A DNA stretch of 64,000 nucleotides. Origin: Mesorhizobium sp. Root554 (GTDB taxonomy: Bacteria; Pseudomonadota; Alphaproteobacteria; Rhizobiales; Rhizobiaceae). Both the position numbers and the translations under genes were made by a program. Of this stretch, positions 1-8,087 are shown one piece after another. The stretch spans positions 1,201,948 to 1,265,947 of the forward strand of contig NZ_LMGA01000001.1 of assembly GCF_001427025.1 (NCBI RefSeq), written 5' to 3'. The notes under the pieces are model-generated. The model was not told the DNA's origin, made no database searches, and saw only the letters and a program-made list of their open reading frames with translations. How positions within the stretch are numbered: position 1 is the stretch's first letter; each line of letters opens with the position of its first letter.

Positions 1-1
1 C

Positions 2-571
2 GGCCTGTCCGGACCGGAGGGGCAGCAGCGCGTCCGCGCCTTCCCGTCATGGGCGACCATCCCGTCCTATTACGACCTCGGCACAGCGCGCGTGGTGCAC
101 TTCTTCTTCGCCTGGGTGCTGGGAACGACTTTGCTGGTCTGGCTGGTTTCCAGCCTCGCCAACGGCCATCTGCGCCGCGATCTGGCTCCGCGGGTGCAGG
201 ATATTCGCCGCCTGCCGCAGGATGTGGTCGACCACATCAAGCTGAAATTCCACCACGTCCGCGAATACAACACGCTGCAGAAGCTCGCTTATGGCGGCGT
301 GCTTTTCGTGCTTCTGCCGCTGATGATCCTGACCGGCTTTGCGATGTCGCCGTCGATGAACGCCGCCCTGCCCTTCCTCAACGACATTCTCGGCGGAAGG
401 CAGACCGCGCGAACCATCCATTTCACCGTCATGCTTCTGCTGGTCGCCTTCTTCATCGTCCACATGCTGATGATCCTGGCGGCCGGTCCGATCAATGAAC
501 TGCGCTCGATCGTCACCGGCTGGTATCGCACCGACCCGCCTGCTCGCGACGACGCCGAAAGGAGCGCATGA
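2..571 (+). CDS. Cytochrome b561-type membrane subunit (5' truncated by window edge)
   Basis: The frame is open from the window edge, so the N-terminus is missing; 189 residues are visible. It contains several hydrophobic segments and histidines in membrane context (for example in HFFFAW and IHFTVMLLLVAFFIVHML), typical of di-haem cytochrome b561 subunits that anchor periplasmic oxidoreductases and pass electrons to or from quinone. The stop codon is immediately followed, one base later, by the ATG of a molybdopterin oxidoreductase, so the two are very likely a complex. Assignment to the thiosulfate reductase cytochrome b-like family is from family knowledge. The electron donor or acceptor is unknown. 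Confidence 0.75.
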   Translation, partial: GLSGPEGQQRVRAFPSWATIPSYYDLGTARVVHFFFAWVLGTTLLVWLVSSLANGHLRRDLAPRVQDIRRLPQDVVDHIKLKFHHVREYNTLQKLAYGGVLFVLLPLMILTGFAMSPSMNAALPFLNDILGGRQTARTIHFTVMLLLVAFFIVHMLMILAAGPINELRSIVTGWYRTDPPARDDAERSA

Positions 572-572
572 G

Positions 573-1364
573 ATGGCGAAGTTCATGATCAGCCGGCGCA
601 AGTTCCTGACCTCGGCCAGCATCGGCGCCTCCGGCATGATGCTCGCCGGTTGCGATGCGTTCGACAGCCAGCTCGGCATCGGCAAGGGCCTGCGCAGTTT
701 TCTCGAGGGGGCGAACGATCTGACCCACCGCGCCCACCGGCTTCTGGTCGGCGCAAACACGCTGGCGCCGGAGTTTTCGGAGAGCGATATACGTCAGCCC
801 ATGCGGCCGAACGGCGTCACCGCGCCGGACGACGATACCTACAAGGGGCTTCTGGCGAACGATTTCGCCGACTGGCGGCTGGAAGTGACCGGGTTGGTGG
901 AAAAGCCGCTGTCGCTGACCCGTGACCAGCTGATGAACATGCCGAGCCGCACGCAGATCACCCGCCACGACTGCGTCGAGGGCTGGAGCTGCATCGCCAA
1001 ATGGACCGGCACGCCGCTGGCGCTCGTGCTCGACCAGGCGGTGGTCAAGCCGGAGGCGCGCTACGTCATGTTCCACTGCCTGGACACGATCGACAAAGGC
1101 CTTTCAGGCGACATCAAATATTACGGCACGATCGACCTGATCGACGCCCGCCACCCGCAGACGATCCTGGCCTATGGCTGCAACGGCAAGCCGCTGCCTG
1201 TCGAAAACGGTGCGCCGCTGCGGGTGCGCGTCGAGCGGCAGCTCGGCTACAAGCAGCCGAAATACGTCCACAAGATCGAGCTTGTCTCAGGCTTCGCCGA
1301 CATTGGCGGCGGCCGTGGCGGCTACTGGGAAGACAATGGCTATGACTGGTACGGCGGCATCTGA
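573..1364 (+). CDS. Tat-exported molybdopterin-dependent oxidoreductase (sulfite oxidase/YedY-like fold)
   Basis: A 263-aa protein. ATG at 573 is chosen because it follows the cytochrome stop by one base and gives an N-terminus with the twin-arginine motif SRRKFLT (residues 7-13), followed by a hydrophobic stretch ending in a lipobox-like LAGC. The core has RHDCVEGWSC, where the first Cys fits the single cysteine ligand of molybdopterin in the sulfite oxidase/MsrP family, and WTGTPL downstream. It is probably folded in the cytoplasm with its cofactor, exported by Tat, and coupled to the preceding cytochrome b. The substrate is not predictable. The lipobox suggests membrane tethering, which is unusual for this family. 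Confidence 0.82.
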   Translation: MAKFMISRRKFLTSASIGASGMMLAGCDAFDSQLGIGKGLRSFLEGANDLTHRAHRLLVGANTLAPEFSESDIRQPMRPNGVTAPDDDTYKGLLANDFADWRLEVTGLVEKPLSLTRDQLMNMPSRTQITRHDCVEGWSCIAKWTGTPLALVLDQAVVKPEARYVMFHCLDTIDKGLSGDIKYYGTIDLIDARHPQTILAYGCNGKPLPVENGAPLRVRVERQLGYKQPKYVHKIELVSGFADIGGGRGGYWEDNGYDWYGGI

Positions 1365-1385
1365 CTGCGGCATCCCGCGCAGCCG

Positions 1386-1565
1386 TCAGGCCGCCGTCCT
1401 GACGATGTCGTTGTAGGTATCCAGATCGACATAGAAGACACGGATGATCTCACGGATCAGTTCGTCGTCTTCATAGCCCTGTGATCTCAGAATGTTGACG
1501 GCAGTCAGGATGTCGAAGCGCTCGGTGAGCCGCCGCTTCTGGTAGTCTTCGACAAAGCGTTCCAT
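1386..1565 (-). CDS. Small acidic hypothetical protein, 59 aa
   Basis: The reading frame on the minus strand runs from ATG at 1565 to TGA at 1386. It encodes 59 residues beginning MERFVEDYQKRRLTERFDIL and ending DIVRTAA. A purine-rich GGGGGA lies about 8 bases before the start. The product is soluble, helical-looking and charged (many E, D, R), with no cysteine or membrane segment. Codon choice is typical of real genes here (GC-rich third positions). It is convergent with the molybdopterin oxidoreductase, whose stop is 21 bases away. I do not recognise a function. Confidence 0.6.
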   Translation of the reverse strand: MERFVEDYQKRRLTERFDILTAVNILRSQGYEDDELIREIIRVFYVDLDTYNDIVRTAA

Positions 1566-1897
1566 TCGAATTGTCCCCCGTCCGATTGCCCAACGCGCTT
1601 ACCAACGCTGAAATCGTCGAAGGAACGGTACGAATGATCGCTTGCGCGGAACTTGCCGACGCTGCGATGTCTTCCCCCTCGATCTGCCCCAAACCAGACT
1701 CGGAAAAAGCGGGCGACTCACAGGCCCGGCTGAAGAATATCACGCAGCTTTACATGACGTAATATAGTTGGGTCGCCGGTCAGGAATTTGCCGAACGGCC
1801 TGCCTCGCTCCGCCTGAGCGGCGATCCTGCATCCCGCTCGTGCATCAGGCGTCGATCCCGGCTAGAAGAGGAACCTGGAAACGCCGCCAAGTGCATC
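1566..1897. other. 332-base intergenic region, no convincing gene
   Basis: It lies between the divergent 59-aa ORF and the secreted hypothetical at 1898. Short open frames on both strands have no recognisable protein character. It presumably carries the promoters of both flanking genes, but no clear -35/-10 pair was found. Confidence 0.5.
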
Positions 1898-2308
1898 ATG
1901 AATATCCGAACGATTCTGTCACTGATCATCGCTGCGACAATCCCCGCAGGAGCCGCAAAGGCCGGAATTGCCGACGGCACCCTGCCTGCCGGTTCATACC
2001 GTTGCGAGGTCTATCTTCTGGGCGCGTTCCTGACGCTCGGCGACATCCACATCAAGGGAAGCGTCTACAGCGGCCCCAGCTATTTCGGTGCCGGTGGACA
2101 GGGTTACAACTATCAGATCAGCCCGAACGGTGAGATAAGCTGGCTGGGTCCTCTCGGCGGCTTCACGTCCGGCGGCAACAGCGTCTCGCTGACCCAGATC
2201 ACCGCTGACACCGAGCCGAACGCCTCGTTCGACATCATCATGCGGCAGGCGGATGGCGCCTTCACCGCATCGACATGCACGAAGCGGCAGACGCCTTCCG
2301 TCCCCTAG
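1898..2308 (+). CDS. Secreted hypothetical protein, 136 aa
   Basis: The N-terminus MNIRTILSLIIAATIPAGAAKAG is a good Sec signal peptide with a likely cleavage after AKA (about residue 21). The mature part is rich in Gly, Ser and Tyr and predicted to be mostly beta strand. It contains two cysteines (YRCEVY near the start and STCTK near the end) that could form a periplasmic disulfide. No domain is recognised. Its stop is 4 bases from the stop of convergent cckA. Confidence 0.65.
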   Translation: MNIRTILSLIIAATIPAGAAKAGIADGTLPAGSYRCEVYLLGAFLTLGDIHIKGSVYSGPSYFGAGGQGYNYQISPNGEISWLGPLGGFTSGGNSVSLTQITADTEPNASFDIIMRQADGAFTASTCTKRQTPSVP

Positions 2309-2312
2309 CTGG

Positions 2313-4895
2313 TCAGCTTTCCAGGACGTCCTTGACAACGGTCGCCAACTGCTTGAGCGAAAACGGTTTTGGCAGGAAACCGAACTGCGCGTCCGCGGGC
2401 AGGTTCTTGGCGAAGGCGTCTTCCGCATATCCCGAAACGAAGACGAACTTCACGTCAGGCTGGCGCTTGCGCAACTCTCCCAGCAGCGTCGGTCCGTCCA
2501 TTTCAGGCATCACCACGTCGGACACGACAATATCGATCTTGCCTTCCAGGGCATCGAAGATTTCGAGCGCCTCGACCCCGGAAGAGGCTTCGTGGACGGT
2601 GTAGCCGCGCGAAGTCAGCGCCCGCATTCCCCCCATGCGCACGGCGTCCTCGTCCTCGACAAGAAGCACGGTCGCCGAACCGGAAAGATCCTTGGCCTCG
2701 GCCGGCTTTGCCGCAACTGCGGGCTGCGGCGTCTCGCCCTGTCCGCTCTTGACCTCGCCTTCGCCCGCTTTTGCGGCATGGCGAGGCAGGAAGATACGGA
2801 ACACGGTGCCCTTGCCCTGTTCGGAATCGCAGAAGATGAAGCCGCCGGTCTGCTTGATGATGCCGTAGACCATCGAAAGGCCGAGGCCGGTGCCCTTGCC
2901 GACTTCCTTGGTGGTGAAGAAAGGCTCGAATATTTTCTTCAAGACCTCCGGCGCTATGCCGCTGCCGGTATCTTCCACCTCGACCAGGACGAAATCCGCA
3001 GGCGCCAGCTCGCGGTATGGAAACGCCTTGCTCTCCTCCAGCGTGAGGTTGCGTGTGCGCACCAAAAGGTCGCCGCCCTCGGGCATCGCGTCCCGGGCGT
3101 TGACGGCAAGATTGACGATGACCTGCTCGAACTGGCCGATATCGACCCTGACCGGCCACAGGTCGCGGCCATGCTCAATCTTGAGCTTGATGCCGTTGCC
3201 GACCAGCCGCGCCAGAAGCATTCGCAGATCGGCCAGCACGTCCGTGAGGTTGAGCACCTCCGGCCGCAAAGTCTGCTTGCGCGAGAAAGCCAGCAGTTGC
3301 CGCACCAGCGAAGCAGCGCGGTTGGCATTCTGCTTGATGTTCATGATGTCCGGGAAAGACGGATCGGACGGCCGGTGGTTGGTCAGCAGGAGATCGGACG
3401 CCATGATGATGGCGGTCAGCACATTGTTGAAATCATGGGCGATGCCGCCGGCGAGCTGCCCCACCGCCTGCATCTTCTGGCTTTGCGCCATCTGGTTTTC
3501 GAGCGCCTTCTGCTCGGTCGTCTCGACGGCATAGACGATGGATGCCTCTTCGGCGCCGTCGCCGGTGCCGTCCGCCACCGCATTCACGTAGAAGCGGATA
3601 TGGCGCTCTTCATTGTCAGGCAGAACCGTATCGATCGGTGCGATATCGGCCTGGCGTTGCCGGGCCTTTTCGAGCGCCGCGCTGAAGGCGGCGCGGTCGC
3701 GCTCGTGGATGACCGTATCGAGCCGCACGCGCCGGTCCAGCGCATCCCGGTCGACAACCGTCGAGAACAGCGACAGGAACGGCGCGTTTGTGCGCAGGAT
3801 GCGCCCGCTCTGGTCGACGGCGGCGATGGCCATCGGCGTCGAGTTGAAGAACCGCGTGAAGCGCACCTCGGAAGCCCTGAGATCGGCGGAGGCGTCCTCG
3901 CCCTGCGTGCGGTTGAGCACGATTGTCCTGGTCGGGCCATGGATGCCGTCACGGCTGGCCGTGACCCTGTGCATGAAGCGTACCGGCAGCGCCTCGCCCT
4001 GCATGGTGGTGAGGTCGAGGTCGATGACGGCGTTGCGCGTGGTGCCGGGATCGGCCTTGACCGAGCGGATCAGCGCCATGCCGTCTCCGGCGACAATTTC
4101 CGGCAGCGTGACTGCGCCCGGCGTGAAGCTTGTGAGATCGATACCCAGCCATTCGGCCAGCGTCGCATTGACGTAGGTGACGCGGCCTTCCTGGTCGGCA
4201 GAGAAGAAGCCTGCCGGCGCATGGTCAAGATGGTCGATGGCCTTCTGCAGATCCAGAAAGAAGCGCTCCTGCTCGGCCCGTTCGCGCGAAATGTCGGCAA
4301 GCTGCCACGCCAGCAACGGCTGCCGCTGACCGGGGACGTTGAACGTCCGCGCCGCCGTCCGATACCAGCGGGCGCCGGGCTCCGCGCCGGGACGAATCGA
4401 TTGCGTCAGGCGAAACTCGCCGTCACCCGCCTGGCCATCCCGCAGGTCTGAGGCCAGCCGGAAAACCGTCGCCGAAGCCTCCGGCACATCCGAAAGCAGC
4501 CCCTCCACGGTCTTCAGGTCCGCAGCCGATGTCGCGCCGGTCATTTCGGCATAGGAACGGTTGGCGTAAATGACGCGGCCCTTGTTGTCGGTGACCAGCA
4601 GCCCCTGCGACATCGAATCGACGAACGCCTTGGAGAGTTCGTCACCGGTGGAGCGCGGGGCGATCTGAATGAAGCCAATGGCGGTGGCGAACAGAAAGCC
4701 GACCCCGATCATGGCAAGCACGCCGAGCATGCCGAGCAGGAACGGATCGCCGAAACGCTCGCGGAACACGCCGAAAACGACGGCGGCGCCGGTCAGCACG
4801 ACGATGAAGACGATCAGCCGAACGACGGCGCCGGGCCGCGTGCTCTGGTCGACGATCGGCGCCGGATAGAAATCGCCGCGCGTTTCTTTGGCCAT
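2313..4895 (-). CDS. cckA: Hybrid sensor histidine kinase CckA
   Basis: An 860-aa hybrid kinase of the CckA family, which in alphaproteobacteria feeds phosphate through ChpT to the cell-cycle regulator CtrA. Two transmembrane helices lie at about residues 24-43 and 53-74. PAS-type sensory regions follow, then a DHp helix with GGIAHDFNN (His near 487), an ATPase domain with EVEDTGSGI and [12 protein letters not shown], and a C-terminal receiver with [12 protein letters not shown] (phospho-acceptor Asp near 792). The ATG at 4895 is preferred over a TTG six codons upstream because it has GGGGG before it and starts MAKETRGDF. It stands alone and is divergent from the next gene. Confidence 0.93.
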   Translation of the reverse strand: MAKETRGDFYPAPIVDQSTRPGAVVRLIVFIVVLTGAAVVFGVFRERFGDPFLLGMLGVLAMIGVGFLFATAIGFIQIAPRSTGDELSKAFVDSMSQGLLVTDNKGRVIYANRSYAEMTGATSAADLKTVEGLLSDVPEASATVFRLASDLRDGQAGDGEFRLTQSIRPGAEPGARWYRTAARTFNVPGQRQPLLAWQLADISRERAEQERFFLDLQKAIDHLDHAPAGFFSADQEGRVTYVNATLAEWLGIDLTSFTPGAVTLPEIVAGDGMALIRSVKADPGTTRNAVIDLDLTTMQGEALPVRFMHRVTASRDGIHGPTRTIVLNRTQGEDASADLRASEVRFTRFFNSTPMAIAAVDQSGRILRTNAPFLSLFSTVVDRDALDRRVRLDTVIHERDRAAFSAALEKARQRQADIAPIDTVLPDNEERHIRFYVNAVADGTGDGAEEASIVYAVETTEQKALENQMAQSQKMQAVGQLAGGIAHDFNNVLTAIIMASDLLLTNHRPSDPSFPDIMNIKQNANRAASLVRQLLAFSRKQTLRPEVLNLTDVLADLRMLLARLVGNGIKLKIEHGRDLWPVRVDIGQFEQVIVNLAVNARDAMPEGGDLLVRTRNLTLEESKAFPYRELAPADFVLVEVEDTGSGIAPEVLKKIFEPFFTTKEVGKGTGLGLSMVYGIIKQTGGFIFCDSEQGKGTVFRIFLPRHAAKAGEGEVKSGQGETPQPAVAAKPAEAKDLSGSATVLLVEDEDAVRMGGMRALTSRGYTVHEASSGVEALEIFDALEGKIDIVVSDVVMPEMDGPTLLGELRKRQPDVKFVFVSGYAEDAFAKNLPADAQFGFLPKPFSLKQLATVVKDVLES

Positions 4896-5105
4896 ACGCC
4901 CCCTGCTCACCAACTTCAGTCGCCCCCTGCCTTAAGCGGTTGAATCATATTCTCCTAGTCCGGAAAAGACCTGAGCGGCAATGTCCCGTGAAAAAGGTGA
5001 CGGCAGCCGGATCCCCTTTCGACTTCACAATGGGTTGTATGAACTTGCAGCTTCGTACCGCATGAGGCTACTGTCGCGCACTTCAATGTCGGATGGGGGA
5101 CACCG

Positions 5106-5789
5106 ATGCTCGAATGGCTGGATGGCTTGGCGGGTCCTGACTATGCACCCGCCCTTCTGTGGACCTTTGCCGCCCTTGTCCTGCTGGCGATTGTTCTTGT
5201 CATAATCAGGCTTGTCCGGAGAATGACGTTCGGGACCTATGTCGCTGGCGGGCGCAACCGCAAGACCCGGCTGGCCGTCATGGATGCCACCGCCGTGGAC
5301 AGTCACAGGCGCCTGGTGCTCGTTCGACGCGACGACATCGAGCATCTCCTGCTGATCGGCGGCCCGACCGATGTTGTCGTCGAGCGCGACATCCGGCTTG
5401 TCGCCCGGCGTCCGGCGCCTGCCAGCGACCCAGGACAGGCGCAGACGCGGCCGCGGCCCCAGCAGCCGGCCCCCGTATCCGCAACACCGGTCGCCAAGCC
5501 GCAGGCGGCTCCGCCTCCCGCAATGCGGTTTCCCGAACCCGTAGCCGCGCCGCGTCCGCAGCCCTATCTGGCGCCGGCAGCGCCGCGGGCCATGTCCCCT
5601 TCGTCAAATCCAGGCCTGGCGAAAACACAGACGGCCACCAAGAACGATCCTATCGACGATGCGTTGATGCAGGAACTGGAGATGTCGCTGGATGACGAAC
5701 CGGTTTCGCGGTCGGTACCGGGGAACGTCCCGTCGCTGGACGACGAAATGACCAAGCTGCTCGGCGAGCTTTCCACCCACAAGAAGTAG
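5106..5789 (+). CDS. FliO-like single-pass membrane protein
   Basis: A 227-aa protein. One transmembrane helix (residues about 15-36) is followed by a compact domain with RLAVMDATAVDSHRRLVLVRRDD and EHLLLIGGPTDVVVE, which closely resembles the cytoplasmic domain of FliO, the flagellar export-gate assembly factor. The rest is a long Pro/Ala-rich linker and an acidic C-terminus. ATG at 5106 is preceded by GGGGGAC. No other flagellar gene is near, so a flagellar role is uncertain. FliO-domain proteins between cckA and dksA appear to be a separate rhizobial variety (inference). Confidence 0.7.
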   Translation: MLEWLDGLAGPDYAPALLWTFAALVLLAIVLVIIRLVRRMTFGTYVAGGRNRKTRLAVMDATAVDSHRRLVLVRRDDIEHLLLIGGPTDVVVERDIRLVARRPAPASDPGQAQTRPRPQQPAPVSATPVAKPQAAPPPAMRFPEPVAAPRPQPYLAPAAPRAMSPSSNPGLAKTQTATKNDPIDDALMQELEMSLDDEPVSRSVPGNVPSLDDEMTKLLGELSTHKK

Positions 5790-5795
5790 CGGACA

Positions 5796-5819
5796 AGAAA
5801 AAGGCCGGGCAAGCCGGCC
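5796..5819 (-). terminator. Intrinsic terminator after dksA
   Basis: On the minus strand a GGCCGG stem (5814-5819 pairing with 5803-5808) is followed by TTTTTCTT, 36 bases after the dksA stop. It also sits just past the stop of the convergent FliO-like gene and may act on both strands. Confidence 0.7.
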
Positions 5820-5854
5820 GGAAATCGATCTTTTTAGATGTATCGGTACAGCGC

Positions 5855-6271
5855 TCAGTCGTCGCGGTAGACCTTTTCGCGCCGCTCGTGCCGTTCCTGT
5901 GCTTCGATGGAAAGCGTAGCGATCGGCCGGGCGTCGAGCCGCTTCAAGGCGATTGGCTCACCCGTCTCTTCACAATAGCCGTAGGTGCCTTCCTCAATAC
6001 GCTGAAGCGCTGAATCGATCTTGGAGATCAACTTGCGCTGGCGGTCGCGGGCCCGAAGTTCGATCGCCCTGTCGGTCTCGGAAGAAGCCCGATCGGCGAG
6101 ATCGGGGTGGTTGGCGTTTTCCTGTTGCAGAATTTCGAGAGTTTCGCGCGCTTCGCGCAGAATGTCGTTCTTCCAGGTCACCAGCTTCTGGCGGAAGTAA
6201 GACTTTTGTCGTTCGTTCATGAACGGCTCATCTTCGGACGGCACGTAATCGGCAGTAACGATATCGTTCAT
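5855..6271 (-). CDS. dksA: RNA polymerase-binding transcription factor DksA
   Basis: A 138-aa DksA. DksA binds the secondary channel of RNA polymerase and, with (p)ppGpp, controls stable RNA and amino acid promoters. A coiled coil of about 70 residues carries the conserved tip DLADRA (57-62), matching the essential DxxDxA. The globular zinc-finger region reads GYCEETGEP...SIEAQERHE, so only one of the four usual zinc cysteines (Cys100) remains. The ATG at 6271 is preferred over a GTG three codons earlier. Single-cysteine DksA proteins are known in alphaproteobacteria. Confidence 0.93.
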   Translation of the reverse strand: MNDIVTADYVPSEDEPFMNERQKSYFRQKLVTWKNDILREARETLEILQQENANHPDLADRASSETDRAIELRARDRQRKLISKIDSALQRIEEGTYGYCEETGEPIALKRLDARPIATLSIEAQERHERREKVYRDD

Positions 6272-6438
6272 TCGACTCACCCGACAGCCCTAAAAATTTG
6301 GGCCTATATATTCACCGACCGATGCCGGCACAAGCGCAATCGATCAGCCGGTCACGCATTTGTTAGGGACCGGATGCGGCGTTCGAAGATGCCGGAAAGC
6401 GGCGTTGCCGGGCTTTGGGGCGGGGAAAGCCGCCACGC

Positions 6439-6465
6439 CCTGCGTGTCCGGCGCGGACGCGCAGG
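6439..6465 (-). terminator. Hairpin at the end of the accessory operon
   Basis: An imperfect inverted repeat: CCTGCG and GTCC arms pair with GGAC and CGCAGG across a 5-base loop, with one wobble. It lies 14 bases past the stop of the PCC-domain gene. No U tract follows, so it may be a Rho-type end or an mRNA 3'-protecting hairpin rather than an intrinsic terminator. Confidence 0.35.
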
Positions 6466-6478
6466 AAGCCCAAAACGG

Positions 6479-7327
6479 TCAGGTTTCGTGTAGGGCGAGC
6501 TCGAACGTCACGCAAACCGGGTTGGCGCCTGGCGAAAGCGTGCCCTCGGTGATGACACCGTCAATATCGACGATGGCAATGCGCAGACGGCATTTGCCCG
6601 CGCGCACTTCGCCCTGCGTGATGAGCACTTCTGTCGCGAAGGACGGCACCTCCGGTGCATCCTCAAAGACCGCGCCGACGACGCTGCCGACACCGTGAAC
6701 GACAGCGTTTTCAATGCCGTGCTGGCGGCATAGCGCCTCGATGGCCTCACCGATCTCCTCATTGGGTCGAACCCGGCAGATAAAGCCGCGCATACCGGAC
6801 CTCGTATCATCCGGCGAGGAAACCGGCATGAAGAGGCGAAAGTTGGTCTCCGGATCCTCCTGCACGTCGAACCGGGCGCCGGAAGCGCCCCAGGCTTCGG
6901 CTTCGACTGGTTCCGCAAGTTGGCTTTCCAGCGGCAGGAGGTGGCCCATGCGGCGCTGGCCGTCCGCCGTGCGCCATACGCCGTGACAATGGAAAAAGGA
7001 CGCGCCGTCGCGACGTCCGACAACCATGCCGGCGTCTTCGATCACCGCCGTTCCGTCTGGCGCATAGGTATCGCTGTACCACGCGGCGTGCGCGCCGTCG
7101 GGCGACGGGGCCGGTATGACATAGCGCAGCGGATTTACGCGCGCGTTGCGAAGACGGATGTAACCACTTGAGAAGCCTGTCTCTTCCAGTGCCGCCGCGA
7201 CCGCGTCGTTCATGCTCCTGCCGGGACTGAGTACGACCTTTTGCTTTTCAATCCGACAAGGGACGGATACGGCGCGCTCGGCCGGGAGCGGTCCGGGGTG
7301 GACGATGGTCCGGGCAAAACGGCTCAT
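6479..7327 (-). CDS. Tandem PCC/DUF296-domain protein
   Basis: A 282-aa protein. The first half ends in FFHCHGVWRTADGQRRMGHLLP, which fits the HxH-x(n)-GxGHL metal-binding pattern of the PCC (plants-and-prokaryotes-conserved, DUF296) domain. The second half repeats the fold (GFICRVRPNEEIGEAIEALC, then IVDIDGVITEGTLSPG), but the HxH and GGH residues are lost. So it looks like two fused PCC domains, one with a metal site and one without. No signal peptide or membrane segment. It is the last gene of the operon; its ATG overlaps the stop of the upstream SDR by one base (TAATG). Prokaryotic single-domain PCC proteins form trimers of unclear function. Its role in this pathway is unknown. Confidence 0.7.
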   Translation of the reverse strand: MSRFARTIVHPGPLPAERAVSVPCRIEKQKVVLSPGRSMNDAVAAALEETGFSSGYIRLRNARVNPLRYVIPAPSPDGAHAAWYSDTYAPDGTAVIEDAGMVVGRRDGASFFHCHGVWRTADGQRRMGHLLPLESQLAEPVEAEAWGASGARFDVQEDPETNFRLFMPVSSPDDTRSGMRGFICRVRPNEEIGEAIEALCRQHGIENAVVHGVGSVVGAVFEDAPEVPSFATEVLITQGEVRAGKCRLRIAIVDIDGVITEGTLSPGANPVCVTFELALHET

Positions 7328-8079
7328 TACGCCGCGAGGCCCGCATTGATGAAGCCGCCGTCAACCGCCAATATCTGGCCGTTGACGTAACTCGCATCGT
7401 CCGACAGCAGGAAGGCGACGGCGCTGGCGATCTCGCGGGGTGTACCGTAACGGCGCATCGGAACGCGCGAGTTCCACTGCTGACGGACCTGTTCCGTATG
7501 CACCTGCTGGGCCATCGGCGTGTCGATCGGCCCAGGCGCCACCGCGTTGACGCGGATACCCTGCGAGCCCAGCTCGTTTGCCATCACCAGCGTGAGCAGG
7601 TTCTGGCCACCTTTGGAGGAGCCGTAAGCCACCCTGCCCTTGTTGCCGCAAAGACCGGAAACGGAGGTTATGTTCACGATTGAACCGGACGACCCATGCG
7701 CCAGCCAGTGCCGTGCCGCGGCGCGCGAAACGATGAAGGTTCCTGTCAGATTGACGTCGATGATGCGCCGGAATTCCTCGACGCTGGTCTCGACCGCCGG
7801 CTTGTCCATGGCGATGCCGGCGCAGTTGACGATCCCGACAAGCGGACCTTCGCCGGCAGCCGCCATGATAGCCGCCTCGACGTTCATCTCATCGGCCACG
7901 TTGCAGACGATGCCGTTCGTTTCCGGCAGGCCAAGCTCGGAACAGGCTTGCCGTAGCGGCTCGGCGCGCAGGTCAAGCAGGAATGGGTAATACCCACGCT
8001 CGAAAAGCAGGCGCGCCGTCTCCAGCCCGATGCCCGACGCGCCGCCGGTGATCGCCACGGCTTTCCGTTGCTCGCTCAT
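7327..8079 (-). CDS. Short-chain dehydrogenase/reductase (operon member)
   Basis: A 250-aa classical SDR. The cofactor motif TGGASGIG (about 11-18), the NAG-equivalent NCAG, and the catalytic YGSSK (near 153) with an upstream Ser are all present. The C-terminus VDGGFINAG is typical. It probably oxidises a secondary alcohol or reduces a ketone with NAD(P)H. Of two adjacent ATGs the second (8079) has the better spacing to AGGAG. It begins 8 bases after the acyl-CoA ligase stop and shares a TAATG junction with the PCC gene. Confidence 0.85.
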   Translation of the reverse strand: MSEQRKAVAITGGASGIGLETARLLFERGYYPFLLDLRAEPLRQACSELGLPETNGIVCNVADEMNVEAAIMAAAGEGPLVGIVNCAGIAMDKPAVETSVEEFRRIIDVNLTGTFIVSRAAARHWLAHGSSGSIVNITSVSGLCGNKGRVAYGSSKGGQNLLTLVMANELGSQGIRVNAVAPGPIDTPMAQQVHTEQVRQQWNSRVPMRRYGTPREIASAVAFLLSDDASYVNGQILAVDGGFINAGLAA

Positions 8080-8087
8080 CATCGCTC

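Noticed and set aside
1571..1762. 63-codon plus-strand frame in the intergenic region
   Set aside because: No RBS, no protein-like pattern; its codon use and position fit chance.
2253..4451. 732-codon plus-strand open frame over cckA
   Set aside because: Low-complexity antisense shadow rich in R, H, G, D and Q. cckA on the other strand has complete kinase and receiver motifs.
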